Part shown: one piece after another, positions 8,867 through 18,054 of the stretch
Layout: each line of letters opens with the position of its first letter
How positions within the stretch are numbered: position 1 is the first letter of the stretch
Assembly (NCBI RefSeq): GCF_008974325.1
Contig: NZ_BKCG01000003.1
Location: forward strand, 124,001 to 188,000
Source: Patiriisocius marinus
Lineage (GTDB): Bacteria; Bacteroidota; Bacteroidia; Flavobacteriales; Flavobacteriaceae
Reading direction: 5' to 3'
Length of the DNA: 64,000 bases
Translations under genes and position numbers: made by a program
The notes under the pieces: model-generated
What the model was told of the DNA's origin: nothing
The model's database searches: none
Seen by the model: only the letters and a program-made list of their open reading frames with translations

Positions 8867-9513
8867 TAAAAAGTCGTGCGTTTTTAATTGGAGAGTTTTT
8901 ATTGTTGTTTATTTTATTACCATTAAGCCTTACTGCACCTATGGCAATTTGGATAAAAGTTGCATTAGTGCTTTTAGGTTTTGGATATCTATTAATGGTA
9001 CTTCGGAAATTTGAAAATTTAAAATTTCGGATTCATAAAAATTTAAATCGGGCATCTTTTTTTAAACGAATAGCAATTACTTTTACGACAATAATCATTT
9101 TAACGATATTATTCGTAAGGTATAAAGACCCATCTGCGTTATTTTATGTGCCTTTGAATAATCCTTTACTATTTGTAACAATCCTTTTGTTTTATAGTTT
9201 ACTTTCAGTGTGGCCACAGGAGATAATATATAGAACATTTTTCTTTGAACGCTATGTTTCACTTTTTCAGTCAAAATTTACTTTAGTGGTAGTTAATGCA
9301 GTGGTATTTTCACTTGCACATCTTTTCTTCAAAAATATTCTAGTGATTATTTTAACTCTTATCGGAGGTATTTTATTTGGGTTAACTTATATAAAATACA
9401 AGAGTACCACACTGGTTTCTATAGAACACGCACTTTATGGAAATTGGCTATTTACAGTAGGAATGGGGGAGATGTTAGCATTTCCAGGGATGGAGAATAG
9501 TACTACGATGTAA
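8863..9513 (+). CDS. CPBP-family intramembrane protease-like protein
   Basis: A 216-residue polytopic membrane protein with several hydrophobic segments. It contains motifs resembling the CPBP (Abi/Rce1-like) active site: QEIIYRTFFFER near residue 123, FSLAHLFF near 146, and a final SIEHALYGNWLF. The usual first motif is EExxxR; here the first Glu is Gln, so catalytic competence is uncertain. It overlaps the Lrp gene by four bases, implying co-expression. Substrate unknown. Confidence 0.8.
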   Translation: MIKSRAFLIGEFLLLFILLPLSLTAPMAIWIKVALVLLGFGYLLMVLRKFENLKFRIHKNLNRASFFKRIAITFTTIIILTILFVRYKDPSALFYVPLNNPLLFVTILLFYSLLSVWPQEIIYRTFFFERYVSLFQSKFTLVVVNAVVFSLAHLFFKNILVIILTLIGGILFGLTYIKYKSTTLVSIEHALYGNWLFTVGMGEMLAFPGMENSTTM

Positions 9514-9562
9514 CATTAGATACTAATAGCCGTCATATTTACGTAATTATAAAATCTACTTA

Positions 9563-11155
9563 ATGATCAAAAAGGCACTATTACTAGCACTTACGGCGAC
9601 TTCAATTATTAGTTGTAAAAGTGTGGAGCGTTATAATGAAGAGGTTACCAAAAAGCATAGCGTAGTTGCTTTAAAAGAGGATGTAGCTAAAGCTTATTTC
9701 AAACTTCAGCAAAACCATCCTCGTCTATATCAATATATTTCTAAGGATGAATTAGACTATAAATTTGATAGTTTACAAAATACCATTAATGAACCCTTGA
9801 CAAGTATGGAGCTTTATTTGAAATTAGCGCCCGTTGTTAAAACTGTTGGGCAAGGACATATTTCGGTAATTCCTCCACAAAAGAGAAGAACTAAAGAAGA
9901 ACGTAAAGCTAATAAGAATAAAAAATTTGATTTTTTCACGAGCGAATTTCAATATGTTGATAATCACTTAATCCTTGCAAGAGCTACAAATGGAGATTCA
10001 TTATTAGTAGGAAGCGAATTAATTTCACTAAATGGTGAGACACCACAGGAACTCATTAAAGATTATAATAAGAATGTAGCAAGTGATGGATATAACAAAA
10101 CACTTTTTGAAAGCTTTGTAGGAAAACGATTTCAAAGATATTATGCAAGAGATAAAGGTTTTATAGATAGTTTAAATGTTACCTATAAATTGAAAGATTC
10201 TGTTTTTAACCGAAAGTACAATTGGATTGATAAAAAGGCTAAAAAAGATAGCACAAAGGTTGATTCACTTAAAATTTCGGCTTCGCCAAAAAGACTGACT
10301 AAAGTAGCACGAAAGGCGCTTAGGAAAAAGAATAAACAAAAAAGAAAGGATCGTTCTAAATACGGCTATATCCCGCAAATAAAAGCAAATACTAGAGAAA
10401 TGACTTTTGTAGGGAAGGATAGTGTAACTGCTTATATGAAAATTAAAGGATTCACAAACGGAGATTATGAGGCATTTTATGAAGAGAGTTTTAAATTATT
10501 AGATAGTCTTCAAACAAAAGATTTAATTATTGATTTACGAGATAATGGTGGAGGTAGAATTGCCGAAATTAATGATCTTTATAGCTATCTCGCTCAAGAA
10601 GATTTTACTTTTATTAATGAAAGTGAAGTAACTACAAGAACTCCAATATTGAATATGTTTATGAGTAATGCTAAAAGTCCCGTATCTCAAGGTTTTGCAA
10701 TATTATTCTCACCAATTATAGTTGCACACAACTTATTAAAAACAAAAAAACGTGATGGTAAATTATATTATAAATTTAGACAATCGAAAGTACAATCGCC
10801 TCACGAACAAAATTATAATGGAAATGTATATGTTTTAATAAATGGTAACTCATTTTCAGCATCATCTATATTATCTACAAATTTAAAGGCGACGAAAAGA
10901 GCAACATTAGTTGGTCAAGAAACTGGTGGTGCTTATAATGGTACTGTTGCGGGTTTATTTAAACCTTATAAGCTACCTACTTCTAAAATTATAATAAATA
11001 TGGGGCTTATGCAGGTAGATGCACCTTATAAAGTTGAGCCTGATGGTTATGGGGTAACACCAGATATAGAAATTAATACAACACTCGCTGACTTGGAGTC
11101 TGGAAATGATCCAGTAATTAATTGGGTGCTTAACTCGATAGAGGAGAGAAAATAA
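9563..11155 (+). CDS. S41-family peptidase lipoprotein
   Basis: A 530-residue lipoprotein with a lipobox at SIISC (Cys18). The S41/tail-specific protease core is C-terminal: DLIIDLRDNGGGRIAE, followed by NGNSFSASSILSTNL carrying the likely catalytic Ser, and GQETGGAYNGTVAG. A Lys/Arg-rich insertion occupies about residues 222-275, between the N-terminal region and the protease core. No PDZ domain is obvious. Probably acts at the periplasmic face of a membrane; substrate unknown. Confidence 0.85.
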   Translation: MIKKALLLALTATSIISCKSVERYNEEVTKKHSVVALKEDVAKAYFKLQQNHPRLYQYISKDELDYKFDSLQNTINEPLTSMELYLKLAPVVKTVGQGHISVIPPQKRRTKEERKANKNKKFDFFTSEFQYVDNHLILARATNGDSLLVGSELISLNGETPQELIKDYNKNVASDGYNKTLFESFVGKRFQRYYARDKGFIDSLNVTYKLKDSVFNRKYNWIDKKAKKDSTKVDSLKISASPKRLTKVARKALRKKNKQKRKDRSKYGYIPQIKANTREMTFVGKDSVTAYMKIKGFTNGDYEAFYEESFKLLDSLQTKDLIIDLRDNGGGRIAEINDLYSYLAQEDFTFINESEVTTRTPILNMFMSNAKSPVSQGFAILFSPIIVAHNLLKTKKRDGKLYYKFRQSKVQSPHEQNYNGNVYVLINGNSFSASSILSTNLKATKRATLVGQETGGAYNGTVAGLFKPYKLPTSKIIINMGLMQVDAPYKVEPDGYGVTPDIEINTTLADLESGNDPVINWVLNSIEERK

Positions 11156-11180
11156 CATAATCTTAAATACTATTATTTCC

Positions 11181-11207
11181 TTGTTAATAGTAGAGTTTGT
11201 ACCTTTG
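11181..11207 (+). promoter_or_regulatory. promoter for lpdA
   Basis: TTG (11181-11183), a 16-base spacer and TACCTTTG (11200-11207) match the phylum consensus. The predicted transcript start near 11214 lies about 50 bases before the ATG at 11266. Confidence 0.55.
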
Positions 11208-11265
11208 TCTTATACTTTAAACGCCCATTATTTTGGGTAATTTCAATTTTAAAAATACAATAGAG

Positions 11266-12666
11266 ATGTCAAAATATGATGTAGCAGTAATAGGTTCAGG
11301 ACCTGGAGGTTATGTAGCAGCAATACGTTGCGCACAATTGGGAATGAAAACAGCAATCATTGAAAAATATAATACTCTAGGTGGTACGTGTCTAAATGTT
11401 GGGTGTATACCTAGTAAAGCATTATTAGATTCATCACACCATTATGAAGATGCTATGAAGCATTTTGAAGAGCACGGTATTGAAATACCTGGTGATGTTA
11501 AAATCAACTTTGAAAAAATGATTTCTCGTAAAGCTAGTGTTGTTGATCAAACAACAAAAGGTATCGAGTTTTTAATGAGTAAAAATAAAATTGACGTTTT
11601 TACGGGAATGGGAAGCTTTATAGATGCAACTCATATTGAAATTAAAGGAGATAAGAACGAAACTATTGAAGCTACTAATACTATAATTGCAACAGGAAGT
11701 AAACCTTCTACATTGCCATTTATTACATTAGATAAAGAACGCGTTATAACATCAACTGAAGCTTTAAAGCTAAAGGAAATACCTAAACACATGATAGTGA
11801 TAGGTGGTGGTGTAATTGGTCTAGAATTAGGTCAAGTGTATCGCAGACTAGGAGCAGAGGTTTCTGTTGTAGAATATATGGATCGTATTATACCTACAAT
11901 GGATGGAGCTCAAAGTAAAGAGTTAATGAAAGTTATGAAAAAGCAAGGAGTAAAATTCTTCCTTTCTCATAAAGTTTCTGCAGTAGAAAGAAATAACGAT
12001 GAAGTTACTGTAACTGCAACAAACAAGAAAAATGAGGAAGTAACTTTTTCTGGTGATTATTGTTTAGTATCGGTAGGTCGTAAGCCTTATACTGATGGTT
12101 TAAAAACTGAAAATGCAGGAGTAAAGGTTACTGAAAGAGGACAAATTGAAGTAAATAATCAATTACAAACTAACGTTTCTAATATTTATGCAATTGGTGA
12201 TGTAATTAAAGGAGCTATGCTTGCTCACAAAGCAAGTGAAGAAGGTGTTCTTGTAGCCGAAATATTAGCAGGTCAAAAACCTCACATAGATTATAACTTA
12301 ATTCCTGGCGTAGTTTACACTTGGCCAGAAGTTGCAAGTGTAGGTAAAACCGAAGAACAACTTAAAGAATCTAAAGTAGACTATAAATCTGGACAGTTTC
12401 CAATGCGTGCATTAGGTAGATCAAGAGCAAGTGGAGATACTGATGGATTCGTTAAAATACTAAGTGATTCTAAAACTGATGAAATTTTAGGGGTACATAT
12501 GGTAGGTGCTCGTTGTGCAGATTTAATTGCTGAAATGGTAGTTGCAATGGAATTTAGAGCAAGTGCAGAAGATGTTGCTAGAATGAGCCACGCTCACCCT
12601 ACATATGCTGAGGCAGTTAAAGAAGCAGCCCTAGCTGCAACTGGAGATAGAGCTTTACACGTATAA
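11266..12666 (+). CDS. lpdA: dihydrolipoyl dehydrogenase (E3)
   Basis: Flavoprotein that reoxidises dihydrolipoamide in 2-oxoacid dehydrogenase and glycine cleavage complexes. It has the FAD-binding VIGSGPGGYVAAI motif at the N-terminus, the redox disulfide GGTCLNVGCIPSK near residue 40, an NAD-binding GGGVIGLELG segment and the C-terminal HAHPTYAEAV with the catalytic His. I start at the ATG giving MSKYDVAVIGSG (466 aa); an in-frame extension of 11 residues upstream does not resemble family members. It could serve either of the two E1 proteins in this window. Confidence 0.96.
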   Translation: MSKYDVAVIGSGPGGYVAAIRCAQLGMKTAIIEKYNTLGGTCLNVGCIPSKALLDSSHHYEDAMKHFEEHGIEIPGDVKINFEKMISRKASVVDQTTKGIEFLMSKNKIDVFTGMGSFIDATHIEIKGDKNETIEATNTIIATGSKPSTLPFITLDKERVITSTEALKLKEIPKHMIVIGGGVIGLELGQVYRRLGAEVSVVEYMDRIIPTMDGAQSKELMKVMKKQGVKFFLSHKVSAVERNNDEVTVTATNKKNEEVTFSGDYCLVSVGRKPYTDGLKTENAGVKVTERGQIEVNNQLQTNVSNIYAIGDVIKGAMLAHKASEEGVLVAEILAGQKPHIDYNLIPGVVYTWPEVASVGKTEEQLKESKVDYKSGQFPMRALGRSRASGDTDGFVKILSDSKTDEILGVHMVGARCADLIAEMVVAMEFRASAEDVARMSHAHPTYAEAVKEAALAATGDRALHV

Positions 12667-12690
12667 GAAACTTACGAAACACAATAAAGG

Positions 12691-12730
12691 CAAAAAGCTG
12701 AACAACGTTACGTTGTTCAGCTTTTTTTTT
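12691..12730. terminator. bidirectional terminator after lpdA
   Basis: An 11-bp stem (12697-12707 with 12711-12721) with a TTA loop, flanked by an A-run and a long T-run. It can end lpdA and the convergent surface-protein gene. Confidence 0.9.
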
Positions 12731-12774
12731 AAAACTTTTAAATAGTTCTACGCCTCAAAAAAAACTTTTATAAA

Positions 12775-13998
12775 TTATTGTAAAATTGGGGTAATATTAA
12801 ATTTGATACTTCCAGGGACGATAGTTGAGTTTGTAAAATTAGAAACTCTAACTTTTACTGTATTTGCTGCAGAAATATAACAACTCCACGTTAATCCGGC
12901 TGGTAAAACAGTTTCTGGGGCACAAGAACACGACATTCCTAATTGAGCTCCTGCAATATAAACTCCCCAAGAATCTACACTATTTTGAGCAGGGACATTA
13001 TAATAGATATTAGCTGATGTTGTACTTGGACCAGAACTTGAACTAGAAGAACTTCCGTTAATTACACTTCGAGTACCTGAGTTATTGGTAAAGTATAGAT
13101 TGGTACCGTCATATTCTAAAGCACCTCTTTCAGGTGTTGATAAAATTGAACCAGACGTTAATTTTATAGGTGCTGATTGAGCATTAGAACCACCAGCTCT
13201 CAAATGTAATGTTGCTGTAGGGTTAGATTCAGATATTCCTGTATTTCCATTATTTCTTACAACAATTCGTTCTTGCTGTGAAGTTGAACCTTGGGGTGTT
13301 GTATTAATGACAAAACGTGAAGGTGTACTTCCCGGTGTTGCAATTCCATCCATGTAAAACCTAAAACCACCATTTTCTCTAATTGTACTACCATCGTGGG
13401 TTTTTACAATAAAGGAACCTATTTCTCCATTTGCAGCTAGAGCAGAAGGGGATTCTAAAGTACCTCCAGTATTATAAAGTATAAAATTAGGAGGATTTGG
13501 ATTGGCACTTGTAATTTGAAAGTCATTATCTCCAGGCCCTTTAAATTCAAAACGTTCAACTGGGTCATCTGTTCCAAAACCTATTCTACCATCGTTGGTT
13601 ATTACCATGTCCGTTCCTGTTGCTTTTGCTCTTAAAGCATAAATTAAATCGTCCCCTGAAGGATTAACTCCTGGTTTCCATTCTTCGGCTCCAATAGGAA
13701 CCCATTTTGGAGTAGATAAATTATTATCCCAATAATGAAATCCTCTAGAGTATCCAGGAATATCTTGAGTTAAAAATGCCATCATACCATCCTGATCTGA
13801 ATTAGGTGATACAGATGGAAATTGACTTACGCGAGGTATTAGTATACCATCAGTGCTAGAAGGGGTAGTTGAACTCGATGCAGATATATCTAAAAGTGAC
13901 TTAGGATCTGAATTGTTTACACCAACTTGTGCAATACTTGATAAAGTTATACAGAAAGTAGCAGCTATAGCTAATTTGATATTACTAAACATAATCAT
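12775..13998 (-). CDS. secreted surface protein, flavobacterial type
   Basis: About 407 residues. The signal peptide (ends SSIAQ) leads into VGVNNSDPKSLLDIS and GILIPRVSQFP, the same kind of N-terminal segment as in the repeat protein at 4953-6947. The middle is rich in Ser, Gly and Asn, with a run of serines (about residues 320-328). The C-terminus has three cysteines (SCSCAPE plus a later WSC) and no T9SS sorting domain. The ATG at 13998 (or 13992) is chosen over one at 14034 because a TAATTTTG -7 box lies at 14032-14039, placing transcription start downstream of 14034. Function unknown; adhesin-like structural role is a guess. Confidence 0.75.
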   Translation of the reverse strand: MIMFSNIKLAIAATFCITLSSIAQVGVNNSDPKSLLDISASSSTTPSSTDGILIPRVSQFPSVSPNSDQDGMMAFLTQDIPGYSRGFHYWDNNLSTPKWVPIGAEEWKPGVNPSGDDLIYALRAKATGTDMVITNDGRIGFGTDDPVERFEFKGPGDNDFQITSANPNPPNFILYNTGGTLESPSALAANGEIGSFIVKTHDGSTIRENGGFRFYMDGIATPGSTPSRFVINTTPQGSTSQQERIVVRNNGNTGISESNPTATLHLRAGGSNAQSAPIKLTSGSILSTPERGALEYDGTNLYFTNNSGTRSVINGSSSSSSSGPSTTSANIYYNVPAQNSVDSWGVYIAGAQLGMSCSCAPETVLPAGLTWSCYISAANTVKVRVSNFTNSTIVPGSIKFNITPILQ

Positions 13999-14031
13999 AG
14001 GTTTTATTATTGAAGTTTGGGACTTCAAGAG

Positions 14032-14039
14032 CAAAATTA
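14032..14039 (-). promoter_or_regulatory. -7 box for the surface-protein gene
   Basis: TAATTTTG on the minus strand matches TAnnTTTG; no TTG element is seen at the right distance. The predicted start near 14025 excludes translation from 14034. Confidence 0.45.
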
Positions 14040-14055
14040 ATGCTAAACCATTGAT

Positions 14056-14259
14056 TTAATTAATAATAGCTGATAATTCAAAACTGTATTCGTTTAAAAG
14101 TTGTATAAACTCGACAAGATGCTCATTGAGTAGGAATTCATTTACATTTTTTTTAAAAAATAGGTCAAAACACGTTTTTTTATCCTTAAAAGGTTCTGTT
14201 AAGAGTGTTTTTTTTGTTTTAATAGACTCATTTTGAGTAATTAACAAAAAAAAAGACAT
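14056..14259 (-). CDS. hypothetical small protein
   Basis: A 67-residue open frame starting 32 bases after the TraB-family gene on the same strand. Residues 1-8 are hydrophobic, and the frame stays open for eight codons upstream, reading FKYILILI into MSFFLLITQ, which looks like a signal peptide with no start codon in front of it. The remainder is mixed charged and hydrophobic. No family recognised; it may be a decayed exported protein. Confidence 0.35.
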   Translation of the reverse strand: MSFFLLITQNESIKTKKTLLTEPFKDKKTCFDLFFKKNVNEFLLNEHLVEFIQLLNEYSFELSAIIN

Positions 14260-14291
14260 TATGAGAATTAATATGTATTTGAATTAATAAT

Positions 14292-17200
14292 CTAATCTTT
14301 AACTACGTTAAGTTCATTTATGCTTTCTACTACTTGTGTTTTCCAATCTTCTTTTTGTATTTCCCAAGTAGCTATTGCTTCACTTGTCTCTAAATTAGAT
14401 ATATCTGCTTTTGTAGCTATGGAGTATCCTAAATATTTCTCGTTTGGTTCTTCTTCCATTATATAATTGTAAACATGATAGAGAGTACTTTTAACAGTAA
14501 CATCACCTAAATAGGTTACTTTATCTGGATAGGTATCATATTCATAACCAACGGCATTATATAAACCTAATTGACAATACGATGTAGACTCTAAATATTC
14601 AATCGGAATTAACTTAGATTGATCAGTTGCAATAAGTGCTTCCATTACTTCAAACCTTGAATATAATCTGTGTAATTTATCTATTAAAACCTTTTCAGGA
14701 ATGTCAATATTTAAGTTAATTGCTGTAATTAATGCTGTAGTTTGTACCCAGTTTTTTGGCTCTTGTCCTGTTGCTAATGTTAACAGCGTTTCAGTAGAAA
14801 TAGGATCTTTAGAGGATTCCGCTTTTATAATGTTTACGTAATTATCAACCAATGTATAATTAATATATGGATATATTTTACGCTTTAAAGTATCTGCATA
14901 TCTTTTAGAATCTTCGATAAAATGTTCTTTTAATTTCTTTTTAAATGATGGAATTTCATGACTATAAATACTGTCATTTAATATGTAATTTGAATACAAC
15001 CTAACTAGTTTATCGCGATAAAGCTCATTGTCTAATAGACTGATTAGTTTATTTTCTTCATTTATTAAAAACTGTGCACTATCTGGTATGTACTCAAATA
15101 CATCAAACGAAGAATCACTTGTTCTTGTAGGTGGGTTTGTTTGAATAAGCTCCATAAATAGTTGTTGTGAAGCAGGTTGCGTGAATGCTCCTAAAGTACT
15201 TAAGGCAGATATTTTCAAGTCATTATCAGATTCTTTATTATAAAATTCGACAATTTTTTTAGCTGAAATACTCATATCTAAAGTAGATAACTCATCTAAA
15301 ATGCGATACTTAACTCCGAAATATTCTCCTTTATCCAAAAAGTTAGTGTCTAGATTATCGAGTAATATTTTATTATCAGCTTTATCAAAAACATAGTAAT
15401 CAAAGGTTCCGGCTGCACGACTAAAAGTTATGGAGTCTTTAGATTTTAAATCTTTAAAAATATCTTTCGTTTTTGAAGCAGCGATATCAAACTTTTCTTT
15501 TGTCTTAAGAATTTTAAACGTGTTGAAAAACTTCTGTGAACGATCAATTTCACCTTCACCTAAATAACATAGAAGTGTAAATAAATTATCATTGTGTTGT
15601 AATACTAATAAGCTTTGTCTAACTAAAGTAATTTCGTTGAATATAGTTAATTGCTTTGCAGGTTGATTATTAATTATTACATTTTTAGAGTCAATTAAAG
15701 TATCTCCCCATTCCATTAGTTGTTCGGAATAATCATCAATATATTGTTGTTTAGAAACACTTTTAGCAAATTCTTTTAATTTCGTTTTTTGAAGTAAATA
15801 TGCTCCACCAGAGGTAGGGTCTAATCCACTTAATATTTCAGTAAAAACAAATTCCGAATCATTATCATATTCACTTACCGAATCTCTTACAATTTCACTT
15901 GGAAATGAAATTTCATAGCTATTATCAATCTTTAAAGTTTCAGGAAAAGTAGGGTTTTCAAAAGGTTCTAATGTAAACGACTTTAGGTATCTATAATCCT
16001 TGCTAACTTCAACTCCTGGTTTAAGTGATTGTGATAATAATAAGTAAACTCTGTTACCTCTAAATATTATTGTACCGCGTGTGTGGTACTTATCTGAAAG
16101 TAACACTTCGTAGTTTATTATTTTATTTCCATCGATGGTTTCTTCAGTAGGTTCTCCAATTATGGTTCCTTTTTGATTAAAATAATTATCGAATTCTTGT
16201 TTAAAAAGCGATTCGTCTTGAAGATAATAGCCATTGGGTTGATCATTATAACGAAACAAGTTGAAAATACTTTTTTCAGTATCCAAAACCGTAAATATTT
16301 TGAGATCATATTCTACAGAAGGATCATCTGGGCTAGGAGTAGTCTGGGAGATATCCTTAGTGTCTCCAGGAACTTCTATGCTAAAAGCTCCTAATTTATC
16401 TGTGTGTACTTTCCAATTTACAGCAGGCAGTTCTGGTTCAAAAACTTCAACCGAATCAAAAAAAGCATCTACATAAGTAGACTCAATTTCCTTAGCCTCT
16501 CCATCTACATTAAAAACATAGAGATAGCGGCCATTATAATAAATTTGCATTCTATTGTTTTTCCCTTCAGTTTTTGCTATTACTTGAGTAACATCAAAAC
16601 CTTTGTTTTTAAAAGTTTTTCTTGATATGAGAGTTACATGTTCTTTTAACAATTGGTTTTTTATCAACTCATCAACAATTTTGTATCCTTCAGGATATGT
16701 TGCTTGGCTAGTATCGAAAGCAAAATATGAAAACTCACTTCCAGAAAGTAAGTCAATTGAAGTAATCATATTTTTTCCTTTTCCCATTGGTATTTCCGAT
16801 CCTTTTGTTGGCATTTTTAAGGAATATCCTAGAGTTCGGTCTTCGTGTAAAATCCATTTTTCTACTTTAGGAATAAGTTCGAATGTAGAATTGTCTTTTT
16901 CAAAAGTTGCAGGAACCTGAGTTACGGTAAATCCTTTTTTTCTCAATAAGTTAATTACACCATTATCACCAGGTAAATGAGCAGCTCCCACAGCAGAGAA
17001 TAGACTTTTAGTATTCATAATTGAATCCATACTTTTCACCATTTTATTATTACGCGATAGCATAACTGGATCGTTAGTATCATATTTCTGAATGTAATTC
17101 TGTATTAGTTTTAAGTCTCCTTGATAGTAAAGAGATGTCATTTCTTCGAGCGTTTTATCTTGTTCTTCTTGATCGTTTTCTATTAAATATAGAACACCAT

Positions 17201-17762
17201 CTCTCAGTTCATCATCAGTTATATCCTCAATATTTGGAAACTGATCAGTTAACTCTTCTAAGCCAGTAATTTCTTTATCATAGTTATAGGCAATGCTATA
17301 TAAAAATGCATCTAGGAAAGTACGTCTATCATTAGGTCTATCAATTTCTTTAGTCAACATCGATTCAATCATAAAAGGATGTTGTAGAGGAAAACTATCT
17401 AAATCAACTTCATTAATTTCATAAAAACGCTCCTTCAATTTCTTATACTCTTCTTTTGAAAGTACTTCTTTATAAGCATTTTTATAATCTGAATTTAAGA
17501 AAGTGCCAATTAATGCGTCCGATACAATTTCGGGATTAATTTCAAGGGCAAATACATTGGTGCTTTTAATTGCAGGAATGAGGGCATCTGGAAATTGAAA
17601 AGCTCTATTATCTTTGATGTGCATAGTCCCAAAAAGATATGATTTTTGCGAACTATTGTTTTTTGATATTTCCCATAACAATTGATAATTTGGTCGTTCC
17701 TGACCAAATGTGAAATAACTTATAAAAAGGACAAGCAGACTTAGGATGTATTTCTTTCTCAT
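14292..17762 (-). CDS. TraB/GumN family protein with a very long C-terminal extension
   Basis: A 1156-residue exported protein (signal peptide about 1-20, ending YFTFGQ). The TraB/GumN domain covers about residues 25-290: LFGTMHIKDNRAF, VFALEINPE and AVGAAHLPGDNGVINLLRKKGF carry the family's GTMH, E and GxxH signatures. Usual family length is about 280-300 residues. Beyond it I see about three related modules of roughly 150 residues (near 300-430, 435-590, 595-750), each starting with a beta-strand motif such as LGYSLKMP, LGAFSIEVP or SYEISFP and ending with F-x-S/T-F, then an alpha-helical repeat region (about 780-1150, including LKISALSTLGAF). The extension's function is unknown. Confidence 0.8.
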   Translation of the reverse strand: MRKKYILSLLVLFISYFTFGQERPNYQLLWEISKNNSSQKSYLFGTMHIKDNRAFQFPDALIPAIKSTNVFALEINPEIVSDALIGTFLNSDYKNAYKEVLSKEEYKKLKERFYEINEVDLDSFPLQHPFMIESMLTKEIDRPNDRRTFLDAFLYSIAYNYDKEITGLEELTDQFPNIEDITDDELRDGVLYLIENDQEEQDKTLEEMTSLYYQGDLKLIQNYIQKYDTNDPVMLSRNNKMVKSMDSIMNTKSLFSAVGAAHLPGDNGVINLLRKKGFTVTQVPATFEKDNSTFELIPKVEKWILHEDRTLGYSLKMPTKGSEIPMGKGKNMITSIDLLSGSEFSYFAFDTSQATYPEGYKIVDELIKNQLLKEHVTLISRKTFKNKGFDVTQVIAKTEGKNNRMQIYYNGRYLYVFNVDGEAKEIESTYVDAFFDSVEVFEPELPAVNWKVHTDKLGAFSIEVPGDTKDISQTTPSPDDPSVEYDLKIFTVLDTEKSIFNLFRYNDQPNGYYLQDESLFKQEFDNYFNQKGTIIGEPTEETIDGNKIINYEVLLSDKYHTRGTIIFRGNRVYLLLSQSLKPGVEVSKDYRYLKSFTLEPFENPTFPETLKIDNSYEISFPSEIVRDSVSEYDNDSEFVFTEILSGLDPTSGGAYLLQKTKLKEFAKSVSKQQYIDDYSEQLMEWGDTLIDSKNVIINNQPAKQLTIFNEITLVRQSLLVLQHNDNLFTLLCYLGEGEIDRSQKFFNTFKILKTKEKFDIAASKTKDIFKDLKSKDSITFSRAAGTFDYYVFDKADNKILLDNLDTNFLDKGEYFGVKYRILDELSTLDMSISAKKIVEFYNKESDNDLKISALSTLGAFTQPASQQLFMELIQTNPPTRTSDSSFDVFEYIPDSAQFLINEENKLISLLDNELYRDKLVRLYSNYILNDSIYSHEIPSFKKKLKEHFIEDSKRYADTLKRKIYPYINYTLVDNYVNIIKAESSKDPISTETLLTLATGQEPKNWVQTTALITAINLNIDIPEKVLIDKLHRLYSRFEVMEALIATDQSKLIPIEYLESTSYCQLGLYNAVGYEYDTYPDKVTYLGDVTVKSTLYHVYNYIMEEEPNEKYLGYSIATKADISNLETSEAIATWEIQKEDWKTQVVESINELNVVKD

Positions 17763-18054
17763 CCTTGAAAAATACTAAAATGACAGGAATTATTTCCTCT
17801 AAATTAATAAGTTAACTAATTAATTTTTTTGATTATAAAATCAACAACTTCCTAAATTGATGTGTCTTTTGTTTAGCAATGTCTGTAAGTTGTTACATTT
17901 CAGACTTTAATATGGAGATTGTTTGGATTTATTGTGATTTATAAGAAATTTTAATGAATTATAATCTGGTCAATTAATTAGCATCTTATTCTAATTGTAA
18001 AATTTAAATCATTCAATTAATTAGTATTTTAGCTTTCTAATAAACATCTATTTT

